DNA of 64,000 nucleotides from Plesiomonas sp051652165 (GCF_051652165.1 NZ_JBOFTR010000007.1:138297-202296); one strand, 5' to 3'. Positions 32,789-42,371 are shown, counted from the first letter of the stretch. Numbers and translations: made by a program. The notes: generated by a model not told the origin, from the letters alone.

Positions 32789-33445
32789 ATGGAACCTATC
32801 GTTATCACACAACGTGAAACGAGTTTGCTAAGTACACATAAGGTGTTGCGAAATACCTATTTTTTGCTTGGTTTAACACTCGCTTTTTCTGCCGCTATTG
32901 CAACAACCAGTATGCTGATGGGGTGGCCGCGCCCAGGTTTTCTGTTAACACTGGTGGGTTTTTATGGCCTGCTATTTATGACTGAACGTTACGCTAATAG
33001 TGCGAAAGGGCTAATCGCTGTTTTTGCACTAACAGGTTTTATGGGTTATACCCTTGGCCCATTGCTGGGTGCATTTTTAAAAGCCGGAGCTGGTGATGTT
33101 ATTCTTACTGCACTAGGCGGTACCGCATTAGTCTTTTTCAGCTGTTCGGCATATGTGCTTACAACCCGTAAAGATATGTCTTTTATGGGCGGGATGCTGA
33201 CCGCAGGCGCAATTGCACTGTTAATCCTGATGGTGGCGGGGATCTTCTTACAGATGCCTGCAATGAATCTGGCTATTAGCGCACTGTTTGTTCTGTTCTC
33301 ATCGGGCATGATTTTGTTTGAAACCAGCAATATTATTCATGGCGGTGAAACTAACTATATTCGTGCAACAGTCAGCCTATATGTTTCTTTGTATAACTTG
33401 TTTATCAGTTTACTGAGTATTTTAGGTATTATGCGCGACGAATAA
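32789..33445 (+). CDS. yccA: BAX-inhibitor-1 family membrane protein YccA
   Basis: 218 residues with seven hydrophobic segments. The ATG at 32789 (MEPIVITQRETS) is chosen for its AAGGA and the E. coli-like N-terminus, rather than an upstream in-frame ATG at 32768. LLSTHKVLRNTYFLLGLTLAFS and the C-terminal ETNYIRATVSLYVSLYN match YccA closely. In E. coli YccA binds and is a slow substrate of the FtsH protease and can inhibit it when SecY is jammed. It is followed by an intrinsic terminator. Confidence 0.96.
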   Translation: MEPIVITQRETSLLSTHKVLRNTYFLLGLTLAFSAAIATTSMLMGWPRPGFLLTLVGFYGLLFMTERYANSAKGLIAVFALTGFMGYTLGPLLGAFLKAGAGDVILTALGGTALVFFSCSAYVLTTRKDMSFMGGMLTAGAIALLILMVAGIFLQMPAMNLAISALFVLFSSGMILFETSNIIHGGETNYIRATVSLYVSLYNLFISLLSILGIMRDE

Positions 33446-33513
33446 TCTGCGCGATAACTGAATACGTCATATAATTATCATTTAGCCGAGTATTACTCTG
33501 CACATGAACATCA

Positions 33514-33538
33514 AGCCCTGCTTTTAGCAGGGTTTTTT
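33514..33538 (+). terminator. Terminator after yccA
   Basis: AGCCCTGC-tttta-GCAGGGTT followed by a run of six T residues. It lies 36 bp before tusE, so tusE needs its own promoter or read-through. Confidence 0.9.
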
Positions 33539-33574
33539 ACTCAATAACCTGATTAAGTAAGAAGCAGAAAATCC

Positions 33575-33904
33575 ATGTTGGAATATCAAGGCCATCAGAT
33601 TGAAACTGATGCGAAAGGTTATCTAAAAAATAGTCAAGACTGGCATGAAGCCTTAGCCGAGCTCATAGCACAGGACGAAGGGATTACACTTTCAGAGGCA
33701 CATTGGGAAGTTATACGCTTTGTACGTGAATTTTACCAAGAATATAACACCTCACCGGCTATTCGAATGCTAGTAAAAGCCATGGCACAAAAATACGGTG
33801 AAGAGAAGGGTAATAGCCGCTATTTATACAAACTGTTTCCAGAAGGCCCAGCCAAACAAGCTACAAAAATTGCCGGTTTACCTAAACCAGTAAAGTGTAT
33901 TTGA
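33575..33904 (+). CDS. tusE: Sulfur-relay protein TusE
   Basis: 109 residues, same as E. coli. It takes the persulfide sulfur from TusD and passes it to MnmA for 2-thiouridine at tRNA position 34. The conserved C-terminus EGPAKQATKIAGLPKPVKCI ends with the catalytic Cys108 as the penultimate residue. DsrC-family features (HWEVIRFVREFY, NTSPAIRMLVKAM) are intact. Confidence 0.97.
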   Translation: MLEYQGHQIETDAKGYLKNSQDWHEALAELIAQDEGITLSEAHWEVIRFVREFYQEYNTSPAIRMLVKAMAQKYGEEKGNSRYLYKLFPEGPAKQATKIAGLPKPVKCI

Positions 33905-33967
33905 TAGAATTACCACATTATCTTATCTGTTAATCACCTTATCAGTAAGCTGTGAATCGTTGTCTAC

Positions 33968-34240
33968 TTAACGTATTTCAAACTCGGTGAGCTCACAAAA
34001 AGGCACTTCTTCAGCCATTAAACACTCTACATTGGCTGAACGAGGGCCTTCACTGAGCCAGTTGATTAGCATATTGATTGCCAGTTCATCACCACAGGCC
34101 AAAACCTCTACTCGGCCATCATTTAGATTACGTGCATAGCCTTTTAGACCGAGCCGCTGGGCTTGTTGTTGAGTAAAATAGCGAAACCCTACCCCTTGAA
34201 CATAGCCTGCAATACAGATTTTCATACTGATCTTACTCAT
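33968..34240 (-). CDS. acyP: Acylphosphatase
   Basis: 90 residues. The family motif GYVQGVGFRYFTQ carries the phosphate-binding Arg, and GYARNLNDGRVEV carries the catalytic Asn. It hydrolyses carboxyl-phosphate bonds such as acetyl phosphate. It is convergent with tusE, as yccX is in E. coli. The ATG at 34240 has a weak GAGAG upstream; an internal Met five codons later is an alternative. Confidence 0.95.
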   Translation of the reverse strand: MSKISMKICIAGYVQGVGFRYFTQQQAQRLGLKGYARNLNDGRVEVLACGDELAINMLINWLSEGPRSANVECLMAEEVPFCELTEFEIR

Positions 34241-34602
34241 ACATCATCTCTCTTTGAAAATAGTAGGCTAAGTAGCATGGCTATAAATGGTAATAAATGT
34301 GTCATCAGAACTAAATCGGTTATGTATTAACGATATTTCTGTTTATATTTTAACCTAATCACACCTAAAGTATATGACATTAATGTGAGCATTGAGCACT
34401 TATCCTGTGCGATATCAGAATATTTAACACCTTGATGATTATTGGAAAAAGCATGTTTAATGCTCTGTATTACAGCGTATTATTTTTGTTTGGCGATAAA
34501 ACAACCAAGACAAAAGCAGATAGCCAAGCCTGTTGATTGCATTTATACGATAGCTCACCGAGAATAGTGATCTGTTGTGGTAAAACTTTGAGCACATAAA
34601 CT
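34241..34602. other. Divergent intergenic region acyP/rlmI
   Basis: 362 bp, AT-rich, expected to hold promoters for acyP (leftward) and rlmI (rightward). I see no RNA gene, palindrome or ORF of note. Confidence 0.35.
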
Positions 34603-35793
34603 ATGTCTGCACGTGTAATTTTGGCAAAAGGCCGTGAAAAATCGCTGTTACGCCGTCATCCTTGGATCTTTTCAGGCGCTATTGAGCGTGTTGAAGGAAA
34701 ACCACTTTCTGGTGAAACCGTTGATGTATGTGATAAGGGAGGCCATTTTCTGGCTCGAGCAGCATGGTCTGCTGATTCACAAATTCGCGCCCGTGTGTGG
34801 ACATTTGACCACAATGAAGAGATCGATCAGGCGTTTTTTGTTCGTAAACTTAAGCAAGCACAAGCATGGCGTAATGTGATAGCGGCGCGTGATGATCTAA
34901 CCGGTTATCGCTTGATTGCAGCGGAATCAGACGGTTTACCAGGGATCACTATTGATCGCTACGATAATTATTTGGTGCTGCAACTGCTCTCTGCTGGGGC
35001 CGATTTCCAGCGTCTCACCTTAATAAATGCGCTACGTGAATGTTATCCAGAGTGCAATATTTACGAGCGTTCTGATGTTGCTGTGCGCAAAAAAGAGGGA
35101 TTGATTGAAACTACAGGTGTACTCTTCGGTGAAGAGCCTCCTAAATATCTGCCAATTCGTGAAAACGGTGTGCAGATTATGGTGGATATTAAAGGTGGCC
35201 ATAAAACCGGTTTTTATCTTGATCAGCGCGAGAGCCGTTTATCTGCCAGCCGCTATGTGGCAGGAAAGCGCGTATTAAACTGTTTTTGTTATACCGGTGC
35301 ATTTGGTCTGTTTGCTCTCAAAGGTAGTTGTGACAGCGTTGTTAACGTTGATATTTCTCAGCCCGCTCTTGATATTGCTCGCCAAAATGCAGAATTGAAC
35401 GGTTTTGATATGAGTAAAGCGGAGTTTATCCGTGCTGATGTGTTCAAATTACTGCGAGAATACCGTGATAGGAGCGAAAAATTTGATGTCATCATCATGG
35501 ACCCACCAAAATTTGTTGAGAATAAAAGCCAACTGGCCGGTGGTTGCCGTGGTTACAAAGACATCAATATGCTGGCGATGCAGCTTTTAAATCCTGAAGG
35601 CATGCTGTTGAGCTACTCCTGTTCAGGTCTGATGGAGTCAGGTCTTTTCCAAAAAATTTTAGCTGATGCTGCGCTTGATGCTAAACGTGAAGTGCAGTTT
35701 GTCGATTACTTTTCACAAGCGGCTGATCACCCAGTCATCAGTAGTTATCCAGAAGGCTTATACTTAAAGGGATTTGCATGTCGTGTTATCTAA
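34603..35793 (+). CDS. rlmI: 23S rRNA m5C1962 methyltransferase RlmI
   Basis: 396 residues, the E. coli length. The N-terminal PUA domain begins MSARVILAKGREKSLLRRHP. A linker domain with DQRESRLSASRYV leads to the SAM-binding fold (VLNCFCYTGAFGLFAL, NVDISQPALDIARQNA). The motif IMDPPKFVENK and the catalytic Cys in SYSCSGLM complete the enzyme. It methylates C1962 of 23S rRNA. Confidence 0.96.
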   Translation: MSARVILAKGREKSLLRRHPWIFSGAIERVEGKPLSGETVDVCDKGGHFLARAAWSADSQIRARVWTFDHNEEIDQAFFVRKLKQAQAWRNVIAARDDLTGYRLIAAESDGLPGITIDRYDNYLVLQLLSAGADFQRLTLINALRECYPECNIYERSDVAVRKKEGLIETTGVLFGEEPPKYLPIRENGVQIMVDIKGGHKTGFYLDQRESRLSASRYVAGKRVLNCFCYTGAFGLFALKGSCDSVVNVDISQPALDIARQNAELNGFDMSKAEFIRADVFKLLREYRDRSEKFDVIIMDPPKFVENKSQLAGGCRGYKDINMLAMQLLNPEGMLLSYSCSGLMESGLFQKILADAALDAKREVQFVDYFSQAADHPVISSYPEGLYLKGFACRVI

Positions 35794-35956
35794 GTGCATA
35801 ACAGTAGACCATTTTTGTACTGCTATTTTATCTGATATAGACACTTTATTGCTTACAAAGTAAGGCAAGCATCATTGCTACATTTGTCAACAAAACAGAG
35901 TGCTCATACACAGTGATGCGCTATAAATGCACTATACTGATAAGATAAGTATTTAT

Positions 35957-35992
35957 AAGATAAGCAAAGTATAAGTAGACTTTGCTTATCTT
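35957..35992. repeat. 13-bp perfect inverted repeat upstream of hspQ
   Basis: AAGATAAGCAAAG and CTTTGCTTATCTT flank a 10-nt loop. No T-run follows on either strand. It lies 115 bp before hspQ within an otherwise empty 313-bp gap (35794-36106). It may be the rlmI mRNA end or a regulatory site; nothing else in the gap is supportable. Confidence 0.5.
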
Positions 35993-36106
35993 GCGTTACG
36001 TAGTATTAAACCATTAGAAAGGCATAATATTTTTTCGTTATACTTGATATTTTGTAATGAGTCCCCCAGATTGAGAGAGAGCCACAAGGTATGTAAGGAG
36101 GACATC

Positions 36107-36424
36107 ATGATTGCCGTAAAATTTAAACCAGGGCAGCAAGTTCGCCATAAGATGTTAGGCTTTCTTGGGGTTATTCTTGATGTCGATGCGAGTTATTCAT
36201 TACAAGAGCCAACACCCGCAGAGATGGGTTTGGATGAAGCCTTATGCAGAGCACCTTGGTATCATGTATTGATTCAAAATGAAAATGGTGAACCTGTACA
36301 TACTTATATTGCTGAAGTTCAGCTTGATCGAGAAACACAACCCTTGCATCCTGATCAACCCGATATGGATGATATAGCCGAAGCCATTCAAGAGCAGCTC
36401 GCATTACCTCTTACGTTACATTAA
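36107..36424 (+). CDS. hspQ: Heat-shock protein HspQ
   Basis: 105 residues from the ATG at 36107, which has an excellent AAGGAG 6 bp upstream; an earlier in-frame ATG would add 21 unconserved residues. The conserved pattern KPGQQVRHKMLGFLGVILDVD, APWYHVLIQNENGEPVHTYI and HPDQPDMDDIA identifies the family. In E. coli HspQ promotes degradation of mutant DnaA, acts as a specificity enhancer of Lon, and is heat inducible. Confidence 0.95.
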   Translation: MIAVKFKPGQQVRHKMLGFLGVILDVDASYSLQEPTPAEMGLDEALCRAPWYHVLIQNENGEPVHTYIAEVQLDRETQPLHPDQPDMDDIAEAIQEQLALPLTLH

Positions 36425-36579
36425 TGTTATTGCCAAATACGTAAAGCATATCAGTGTATTTTTACTTTTTTTAGAGTAGCAAACGTTAACATTTTACGCT
36501 TGCTACTTATTTTTCTCTTTTTACACTGATTTTATGCGTAAATTAACAATATACACTTGAGTATGTAATGGCTAAGTGC

Positions 36580-37005
36580 TTATTCGGCATTGGGTTTTGC
36601 TAATTTAAGACGTGGTAACTCAATTTTAGGGCAACGATCCATTACGACGTGTAATCCTGCAGAGAAAGCTAAGGTTGCTGCCTCTTCATTGATGATACCG
36701 AGTTGTAACCATAAGGTTTTTGCGCGGATAGCTATAGCCTCTTGTGCAATAGCATAAGCGGCATCAGCACTGCGAAAAACATCAACCATATCAATCGGTT
36801 CACTTATCTCACTCAAACTCGCTTGTACAGCTTGGCCCAAAATTATACTTCCTGCTAAACCGGGATTTACCGGAATAACCCGATAGCCCTGCTGTAAAAG
36901 ATAGTTCATCACCCGATAACTTGGCCGTTCAGGTTTATTGCTTGCTCCAACGAGTGCAATGGTGCGAGTGGTTTGTAATATCTGTTTGATACTCTGATCG
37001 TTCAT
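36580..37005 (-). CDS. yccU: CoA-binding domain protein YccU
   Basis: 141 residues with a Rossmann-like CoA-binding fold (IALVGASNKPERPSYRVMNYL, VIPVNPGLAGSIILGQ, and a His-free C-terminal segment DRCPKIELPRL). AGGAG lies 6 bp before the ATG. It is related to the CoA-binding domain of succinyl-CoA synthetase alpha; its biochemical function is unknown. Its place between hspQ and yccT matches E. coli. Confidence 0.94.
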   Translation of the reverse strand: MNDQSIKQILQTTRTIALVGASNKPERPSYRVMNYLLQQGYRVIPVNPGLAGSIILGQAVQASLSEISEPIDMVDVFRSADAAYAIAQEAIAIRAKTLWLQLGIINEEAATLAFSAGLHVVMDRCPKIELPRLKLAKPNAE

Positions 37006-37205
37006 CGCAAACTCCTGTGAGTAAATTGGTAACTGGGTTGATCTGCATCACAGCTTTATATCTGTCTCAGGAAGTGATTGCAAAGTGTTGTATGATTCAG
37101 CATCGTTTGATTCAAAATTTTGCTTAAAATGGCATCCGTAAATACCCTCAAAAAATTGCTATTGCCATTGATAGTACAACACTCAGTCAATAATAGGAGA
37201 TCCAC

Positions 37206-37907
37206 ATGAAATTGCGCCATCTTTACGCTGGGATGCTGGCGTTATCTTGTTCTGCACCTTTGTTAGCCGCTAATCTTAACGTATCGAATAATATCGAATT
37301 ACTGATGGTTGATGGTAATAAAGTGCCAAGCAGCCTATTAAAATCAACAAATCATATCAAATTACCCAATAGCACCAGTCAAATTTTGTTTCGTGTAGAG
37401 AAAATTGTTCGTTCAGGTTCTGATCAAACACTGTTTACGTCGTCACCTATTATTGTCTCTTTTGAAACCACTGCCGATCAAAATGTATCAATCGCTTTAC
37501 CACGCTTGGATACTGACAGTGAAGGGAAGCGTTTTAACCAAGCATTAAATTTTCATTTAGTCGACCAAACGGGAAAAAATATTCCGTATAAATCTGATGT
37601 TCTTAATGTAGATGGTTTGATGTCATCTCGTAATATGCAAGATGCACTGGCAAGTTATAACCACTCTAATGCCGCGGCTGCATTAGCCGATTTTGCACCA
37701 GTAACAGCAGCATTAGCTGTACCGACTACAACAAATGTTGTTACGCCTATAACGCCAGTCTCTAACACACAAACGGTTAGCCAACAAACAGTGACGTTAA
37801 AAGGTGAGAACGTATCAGAACAAATGTTGCAATATTGGTTTCAGCAGGCAGATACTAAAACACAGCAACGTTTTATGCAGTGGGCACAAAGTCATGCGCG
37901 TAAATAA
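37206..37907 (+). CDS. yccT: YccT family periplasmic protein (DUF2057)
   Basis: 233 residues with a signal peptide ending at LLAANL. The DUF2057 pattern is visible: NIELLMVDGNKVPSSLL, ILFRVEKIVRS, FTSSPIIVSFET, and the end LQYWFQQADTKTQQRFMQWA. E. coli YccT has been linked to curli control (CsgI). The middle is Ala/Thr/Val-rich and longer than in E. coli. It precedes mgsA directly; E. coli helD, which lies between them there, is missing. Confidence 0.93.
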   Translation: MKLRHLYAGMLALSCSAPLLAANLNVSNNIELLMVDGNKVPSSLLKSTNHIKLPNSTSQILFRVEKIVRSGSDQTLFTSSPIIVSFETTADQNVSIALPRLDTDSEGKRFNQALNFHLVDQTGKNIPYKSDVLNVDGLMSSRNMQDALASYNHSNAAAALADFAPVTAALAVPTTTNVVTPITPVSNTQTVSQQTVTLKGENVSEQMLQYWFQQADTKTQQRFMQWAQSHARK

Positions 37908-38022
37908 ATGTTATCAGCCTAAATGGTGATTTAATTTTTAGAAAGATAAATGTTAATAGGCGTTATTTTAACCAATAAAGCTATTTGTTGAAAAAACGCC
38001 ACCCTTAATAAGGAAGTCTGTT

Positions 38023-38481
38023 ATGTATACTACAACCCGTATTATGCCAGCACGTAAGCAAGTGGCATTGGTTGCACATGACCATTGTAAAGAGGCGTTA
38101 TTGCATTGGGTAAATGAGAATATTGAAAAACTTCGTGAGCATGATTTGTATGCAACAGGTACAACAGGAGCAATGATTTCACGATCTACTGGATTATCTA
38201 TCAATAGCTTACTCAGTGGCCCGATGGGAGGGGATCAACAGCTCGGAGCCTATATATCAGAAGGCAAAATTGATGTGCTATTTTTCTTTTGGGATCCACT
38301 CAATGCAGTACCACATGATCCTGATGTGAAAGCGTTGCTGCGGATTTCTGCTGTTTGGAATATTCCCATTGCTACTAATCGTTCTAGTGCCAATTTCTTG
38401 GTCAATTCAGCTCTGTTTTCTGAAGCGGTCAGTATTGAGATCCCCGACTATCCCCGTTATTTACATGAGCGTTTAGGCTGA
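38023..38481 (+). CDS. mgsA: Methylglyoxal synthase
   Basis: 152 residues as in E. coli. It converts dihydroxyacetone phosphate to methylglyoxal plus phosphate, a bypass of lower glycolysis under phosphate limitation. The catalytic Asp71 lies in SGPMGGDQQLG. His19 (VAHDHCK) and the phosphate-binding segment ATGTTG are also intact. FFWDPLNAVPHDPDVKALLR is characteristic. Confidence 0.97.
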   Translation: MYTTTRIMPARKQVALVAHDHCKEALLHWVNENIEKLREHDLYATGTTGAMISRSTGLSINSLLSGPMGGDQQLGAYISEGKIDVLFFFWDPLNAVPHDPDVKALLRISAVWNIPIATNRSSANFLVNSALFSEAVSIEIPDYPRYLHERLG

Positions 38482-38595
38482 TTTTGTCTGTAATAGTATA
38501 AATAGCTGACGTTCAATAAAGAAGAACCTGCCGTTTTACACAAAAAAACGTTAGAATCAGTAAAGTTACAGCCTTTAATATCGAGGAATACCCTG

Positions 38596-39054
38596 ATGAT
38601 GGCGACTATACTGAACATTTTTAACTTTGTGATGGGCGGGTTTATTACCACTTTAGGTTGGCTGCTGGCAACGCTGCTAAGTATTGTTTGTATTATTACC
38701 TTGCCTTTAACCCGTTCATGCTGGGAAATCACTAAAATGTCGTTAGTTCCTTATGGTAACGATGTAGTGAAAGTGGACGATCTTGAAAATCGCAGTAATA
38801 GTATCTTGTCTGCGGGTGGTTTTATCTTAAATATTATTTGGTTTGTTGTTGCTGGCTGGTGGCTATGTATTGTTCATATCATGGTCGGTATTACACAATG
38901 TATTACGATTATTGGTATTCCTGTTGGGATAGCGCATTTCAAATTAGCCATTGTTGCGCTTTGGCCAGTAGGTCGCCGAGTCGTATCTAATGATATTGCT
39001 CGTCAGATCCGCGCTGAAAAAAACTCTATAACATTAGATCGTTATCGCCGTTAA
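38596..39054 (+). CDS. yccF: Inner membrane protein YccF
   Basis: 152 residues, three to four hydrophobic segments, two YccF repeats (TLPLTRSCWEITKMSLVPYGNDV; then IGIPVGIAHFKLAIVALWPVGRRVV). The molecular function is unknown. It precedes yccS with 19 bp between them, an arrangement kept from E. coli. Confidence 0.95.
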   Translation: MMATILNIFNFVMGGFITTLGWLLATLLSIVCIITLPLTRSCWEITKMSLVPYGNDVVKVDDLENRSNSILSAGGFILNIIWFVVAGWWLCIVHIMVGITQCITIIGIPVGIAHFKLAIVALWPVGRRVVSNDIARQIRAEKNSITLDRYRR

Positions 39055-39073
39055 CTCAGTTAGGAATACAGCA

Positions 39074-41239
39074 GTGCCGTTTGTAGGTTTGTTATCTCAA
39101 TATCGTCATTTATTTAATAACAGCCGAGTTTTGTACTGTTTACAAATTTTTGTAGCATTAAGCGGCGCTGCACTTTTCCCCTGGCTAATGGGCGATGTCC
39201 TTTCAACAATACCCGTGACACTGGGTGTTGTTGCCGCCGCACTTACTGATTTAGATGACAGACTAACTGGCCGATTACGTAATATATTTATCACATTACT
39301 CTGTTTTTTGGTGGCATCTGTCTCTATTGAGTTACTGTTTCCATACCCAGAGTTATTTGCAATAGGGCTGCTACTCTCTTCATTTAGTTTTATTATGTTA
39401 GGTACGCTTGGTCAGCGTTATGCCACGATTGCATTTGGCGCACTGCTCATAGCCATTTATACCATGTTAGGGATTTCACTGTATGATAATTGGTATCAGC
39501 AGCCCACAATGTTATTGGCAGGGGCGCTCTGGTATAGCGTAGTGTCACTACTGGGTTATATATTACGCCCTGTACGTCCAGTACAAGAGAATTTGGCTGC
39601 GTGTTACGAACAATTAGCATGCTATTTAGATGCAAAAAGTGAGTTTTTTGATCCTGATGATGCAAATCGTTACGATGATGTACAAATCAGTGTTGCATTG
39701 AGCAATGGAACACTTGTCAGTACACTTAATAAAACAAAATTGTCACTGTTTGCTCGTTTGAAAGGCGATCGTGGTCAGCGCAGTACACGCCGATTATTAC
39801 GTTATTATTTTGTGGCACAAGATATCCATGAGCGCGCAAGTTCTACACATCATCAATATCGTGCATTAGCACAGCGTTTTTGCCATTCTGATGTTTTGTT
39901 TCGTTTTCAGCGCCTATTAATGTTACAGGCAAAAGCCTGTCGGCAGTTAGCACAAGCCATTCTTAACGGAAATGAGTATCATCATGATTTTCGTTTTGAG
40001 CGGGCATTTTTATTGCTAAAAAGTGCGCTAGAACAACACAAGTCTGAACAAAAAGAAGATAAGCGATTATTGGCATCCCTAGGTTTTGTATTGCGAAATT
40101 TGCAGGCTATTGACTGGCAACTCGCTCATATAAACTCCGATAAAATGATCAATATGCCGCAAGATAATACGCTGGCTGATGATGGTCTACACAGCTTTTC
40201 TGATATCTGGCGGCGTATTAGTGATCAATTAACGCCAGGCTCTGCACTGTTTCGGCATGCAGTAAGAATGTCACTAGTATTATGTGCAGGATATGCACTG
40301 ATTATGGCATTCAATATGGAGCGTGGTTATTGGATTTTACTTACAAGCTTATTTGTTTGCCAGCCAAATTATAGTGCTACACAATTACGATTACGTCAGC
40401 GAGTACTCGGTACATTAGCAGGTATTCTTGCTGGTTTGCCACTGCTCTATATTATTCCCTCAGTAGAAGGGCAGTTATTGTTAATTGTATTACTTGGCGT
40501 GCTATTTTTTGCTTTTCGTACAGTACAGTATGGTTATGCTACAGCATTTATTACGATGTTGGTGTTGTTCTGTTTTAACCTTATGGGGGCTGGATTTGAT
40601 GTTGCTATTCCTCGAATCACCGATACATTAATTGGCTGTGCGATTGCATGGCTTGCTGTGACCTATATCTGGCCAGATTGGCGCTATCGCCGTTTACCTC
40701 GTGTAATGCAGCATGCTATTGAAAGCAATGCCCTCTATTTAACTGAAGTTATTGCTCAATATCAACAGGGAAAAGAGGATAGTTTACGCTATCGTATTGC
40801 ACGCCGTGCAGCACATAATGCTGATGCAGAATTAGCATCAGTAATCTCGAATATGACGACTGAGCCTCTAAAGTCACGCATCATTTTAGATGAGAGCTTT
40901 CGGGTTTTGTGTTTAAATCATGCTATGTTAGGGTATATTTCTGCGCTCGGCGCACATCGAAGTAAATTGCCAGAAAATACAGATGCTCGTAGATTACTCA
41001 AACATGTCACACAGCATATTTTATCGCAATTACAGATAATGTCAGCCCAATTACAAGAGTCACCTGTATCTACTAAACACAATAATACACATGCCTTTTC
41101 TCAATCACTATTAGAGCAAGATTTACAAGACAGTGACACTCGTTTTGTATTACAACAATTAGGTTTGATTAACCGCATGTTAGATGAACTTAACTCATTA
41201 TCTCAAAAAATAAATTGCCGTTACCAAGAGAGTAAATAA
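39074..41239 (+). CDS. yccS: FUSC-family inner membrane protein YccS
   Basis: 721 residues from a GTG start. Two membrane blocks of about six helices each (residues ~15-165 and ~385-545) flank a large soluble middle domain, and a soluble C-terminal domain follows. This is the YccS/YhfK architecture of the fusaric-acid-resistance (FUSC) superfamily. FNMERGYWILLTSLFVCQPNYSATQLRLRQRVLGTLAG is the conserved start of the second half. It is a presumed exporter whose substrate is unknown. Confidence 0.94.
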   Translation: MPFVGLLSQYRHLFNNSRVLYCLQIFVALSGAALFPWLMGDVLSTIPVTLGVVAAALTDLDDRLTGRLRNIFITLLCFLVASVSIELLFPYPELFAIGLLLSSFSFIMLGTLGQRYATIAFGALLIAIYTMLGISLYDNWYQQPTMLLAGALWYSVVSLLGYILRPVRPVQENLAACYEQLACYLDAKSEFFDPDDANRYDDVQISVALSNGTLVSTLNKTKLSLFARLKGDRGQRSTRRLLRYYFVAQDIHERASSTHHQYRALAQRFCHSDVLFRFQRLLMLQAKACRQLAQAILNGNEYHHDFRFERAFLLLKSALEQHKSEQKEDKRLLASLGFVLRNLQAIDWQLAHINSDKMINMPQDNTLADDGLHSFSDIWRRISDQLTPGSALFRHAVRMSLVLCAGYALIMAFNMERGYWILLTSLFVCQPNYSATQLRLRQRVLGTLAGILAGLPLLYIIPSVEGQLLLIVLLGVLFFAFRTVQYGYATAFITMLVLFCFNLMGAGFDVAIPRITDTLIGCAIAWLAVTYIWPDWRYRRLPRVMQHAIESNALYLTEVIAQYQQGKEDSLRYRIARRAAHNADAELASVISNMTTEPLKSRIILDESFRVLCLNHAMLGYISALGAHRSKLPENTDARRLLKHVTQHILSQLQIMSAQLQESPVSTKHNNTHAFSQSLLEQDLQDSDTRFVLQQLGLINRMLDELNSLSQKINCRYQESK

Positions 41240-41255
41240 AACGATATTTATATCA

Positions 41256-42371
41256 TCAAGAGTGAAAGGATCTTTTTTTAAGATAGAGATCAAATAACAT
41301 TAGCATAGGCAGATAAACACCGAAACCCACTAATACACCTAAAAAGCGATAAATGCCGTAATGGTCATTCATAAATGATGCTGAGTTATGTACACATACC
41401 ATTAATAATCCAATCGCAAACTGAGTGCCAATATATGATGATTCAGTACGGCTATCTTGCAGTGTTTTACCAATGGCAGTACCCATTAACGTTAATGTCA
41501 TTAATAAAACATAGGAAGAAAAATAAACACTAATAATATTAAATATCATGCCGACAATCGCACCGAGTAAACAACCAATAGCACGATAGTGCAGCTTAGT
41601 CATAATTGCAGTGGGTAATTTTGTTAATGTGACAGTACGAGGTTGGTTTGATACAGCTAAAATAGTAACTGCAGCTTGAATGAACATAGAAGTGTGGGAG
41701 AACAGGGTTATCATTGGTGTTAAACTAATCGATAATCCTGCAAGTAATGAAAATGGAATGTAATTTGATTTTTGAAGGCTAATTGTAGGTTTTGCTATGG
41801 TGGCATTTTTAGTTGATATTTTATTTCGTTTGAAAAACCAGCATATAATACCACTAATAATAATTGTTGATATCGAACCTAAAATAACATCACCAGCACG
41901 CATGACACCAATTTGAATAATATTTTGTTCAGGATAAGAAAAAGCATAACCAACAATCAGCGTAAAGGTTAATCCAAAAAATAAAATAGCATAATTATAC
42001 TCATCTGATGCTGTGTTCGTATAGTAAGCAGTGATACAGTTCACGATAAAAAATAGGCTACAAACAAGGAGTAATGATAATTGATCTTTAAAAAGAAGAA
42101 CAAATAGTGTACCGCACACCCCTCCAATTAGTGTACCTATAATACGCAATACTCCACGCTTAAATGTTTGAATAAATAGTGGCCGCATAACAACGTATGC
42201 ACTAAATGCTGCCCACGTGGTATATTCAAATTTTAATAAATGAGCTAAATATATGGATATTGCCACCGCTAATACAGACGCAAAAACATCAATTATTGAA
42301 ACTTTCTTAAAATCACTTTCAAGAATAAGTTGTTTACTTTTGCCTACAATATTATTAAGTATGTGATTCAT
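41256..42371 (-). CDS. FUSC-like membrane protein (aromatic-acid exporter type)
   Basis: 371 residues, about ten membrane helices in two blocks. The FUSC pattern is visible in each: YTTWAAFSAYVVMRPLFIQTFKRGVLRIIGTLIGG near the N-terminus and SNQPRTVTLTKLPTAIMTKLHYRAIGCLLGAIVG in the second half. It lacks the large soluble domains of YccS. It ends only 16 bp from the end of yccS, in convergent orientation. No good ribosome-binding site precedes the ATG, and codon choice looks AT-richer than the neighbours, so it may be an acquired gene. Confidence 0.8.
   Translation of the reverse strand: MNHILNNIVGKSKQLILESDFKKVSIIDVFASVLAVAISIYLAHLLKFEYTTWAAFSAYVVMRPLFIQTFKRGVLRIIGTLIGGVCGTLFVLLFKDQLSLLLVCSLFFIVNCITAYYTNTASDEYNYAILFFGLTFTLIVGYAFSYPEQNIIQIGVMRAGDVILGSISTIIISGIICWFFKRNKISTKNATIAKPTISLQKSNYIPFSLLAGLSISLTPMITLFSHTSMFIQAAVTILAVSNQPRTVTLTKLPTAIMTKLHYRAIGCLLGAIVGMIFNIISVYFSSYVLLMTLTLMGTAIGKTLQDSRTESSYIGTQFAIGLLMVCVHNSASFMNDHYGIYRFLGVLVGFGVYLPMLMLFDLYLKKRSFHS

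Noticed and set aside
36044..36106. N-terminal extension of hspQ from the first ATG
   Set aside because: The 21 extra residues are unlike the family and the downstream ATG has a near-ideal AAGGAG.
41256..42371. Genomic island or prophage around the FUSC-like gene
   Set aside because: No integrase, transposase, attachment repeats or other foreign genes are nearby; a single odd gene is not enough.
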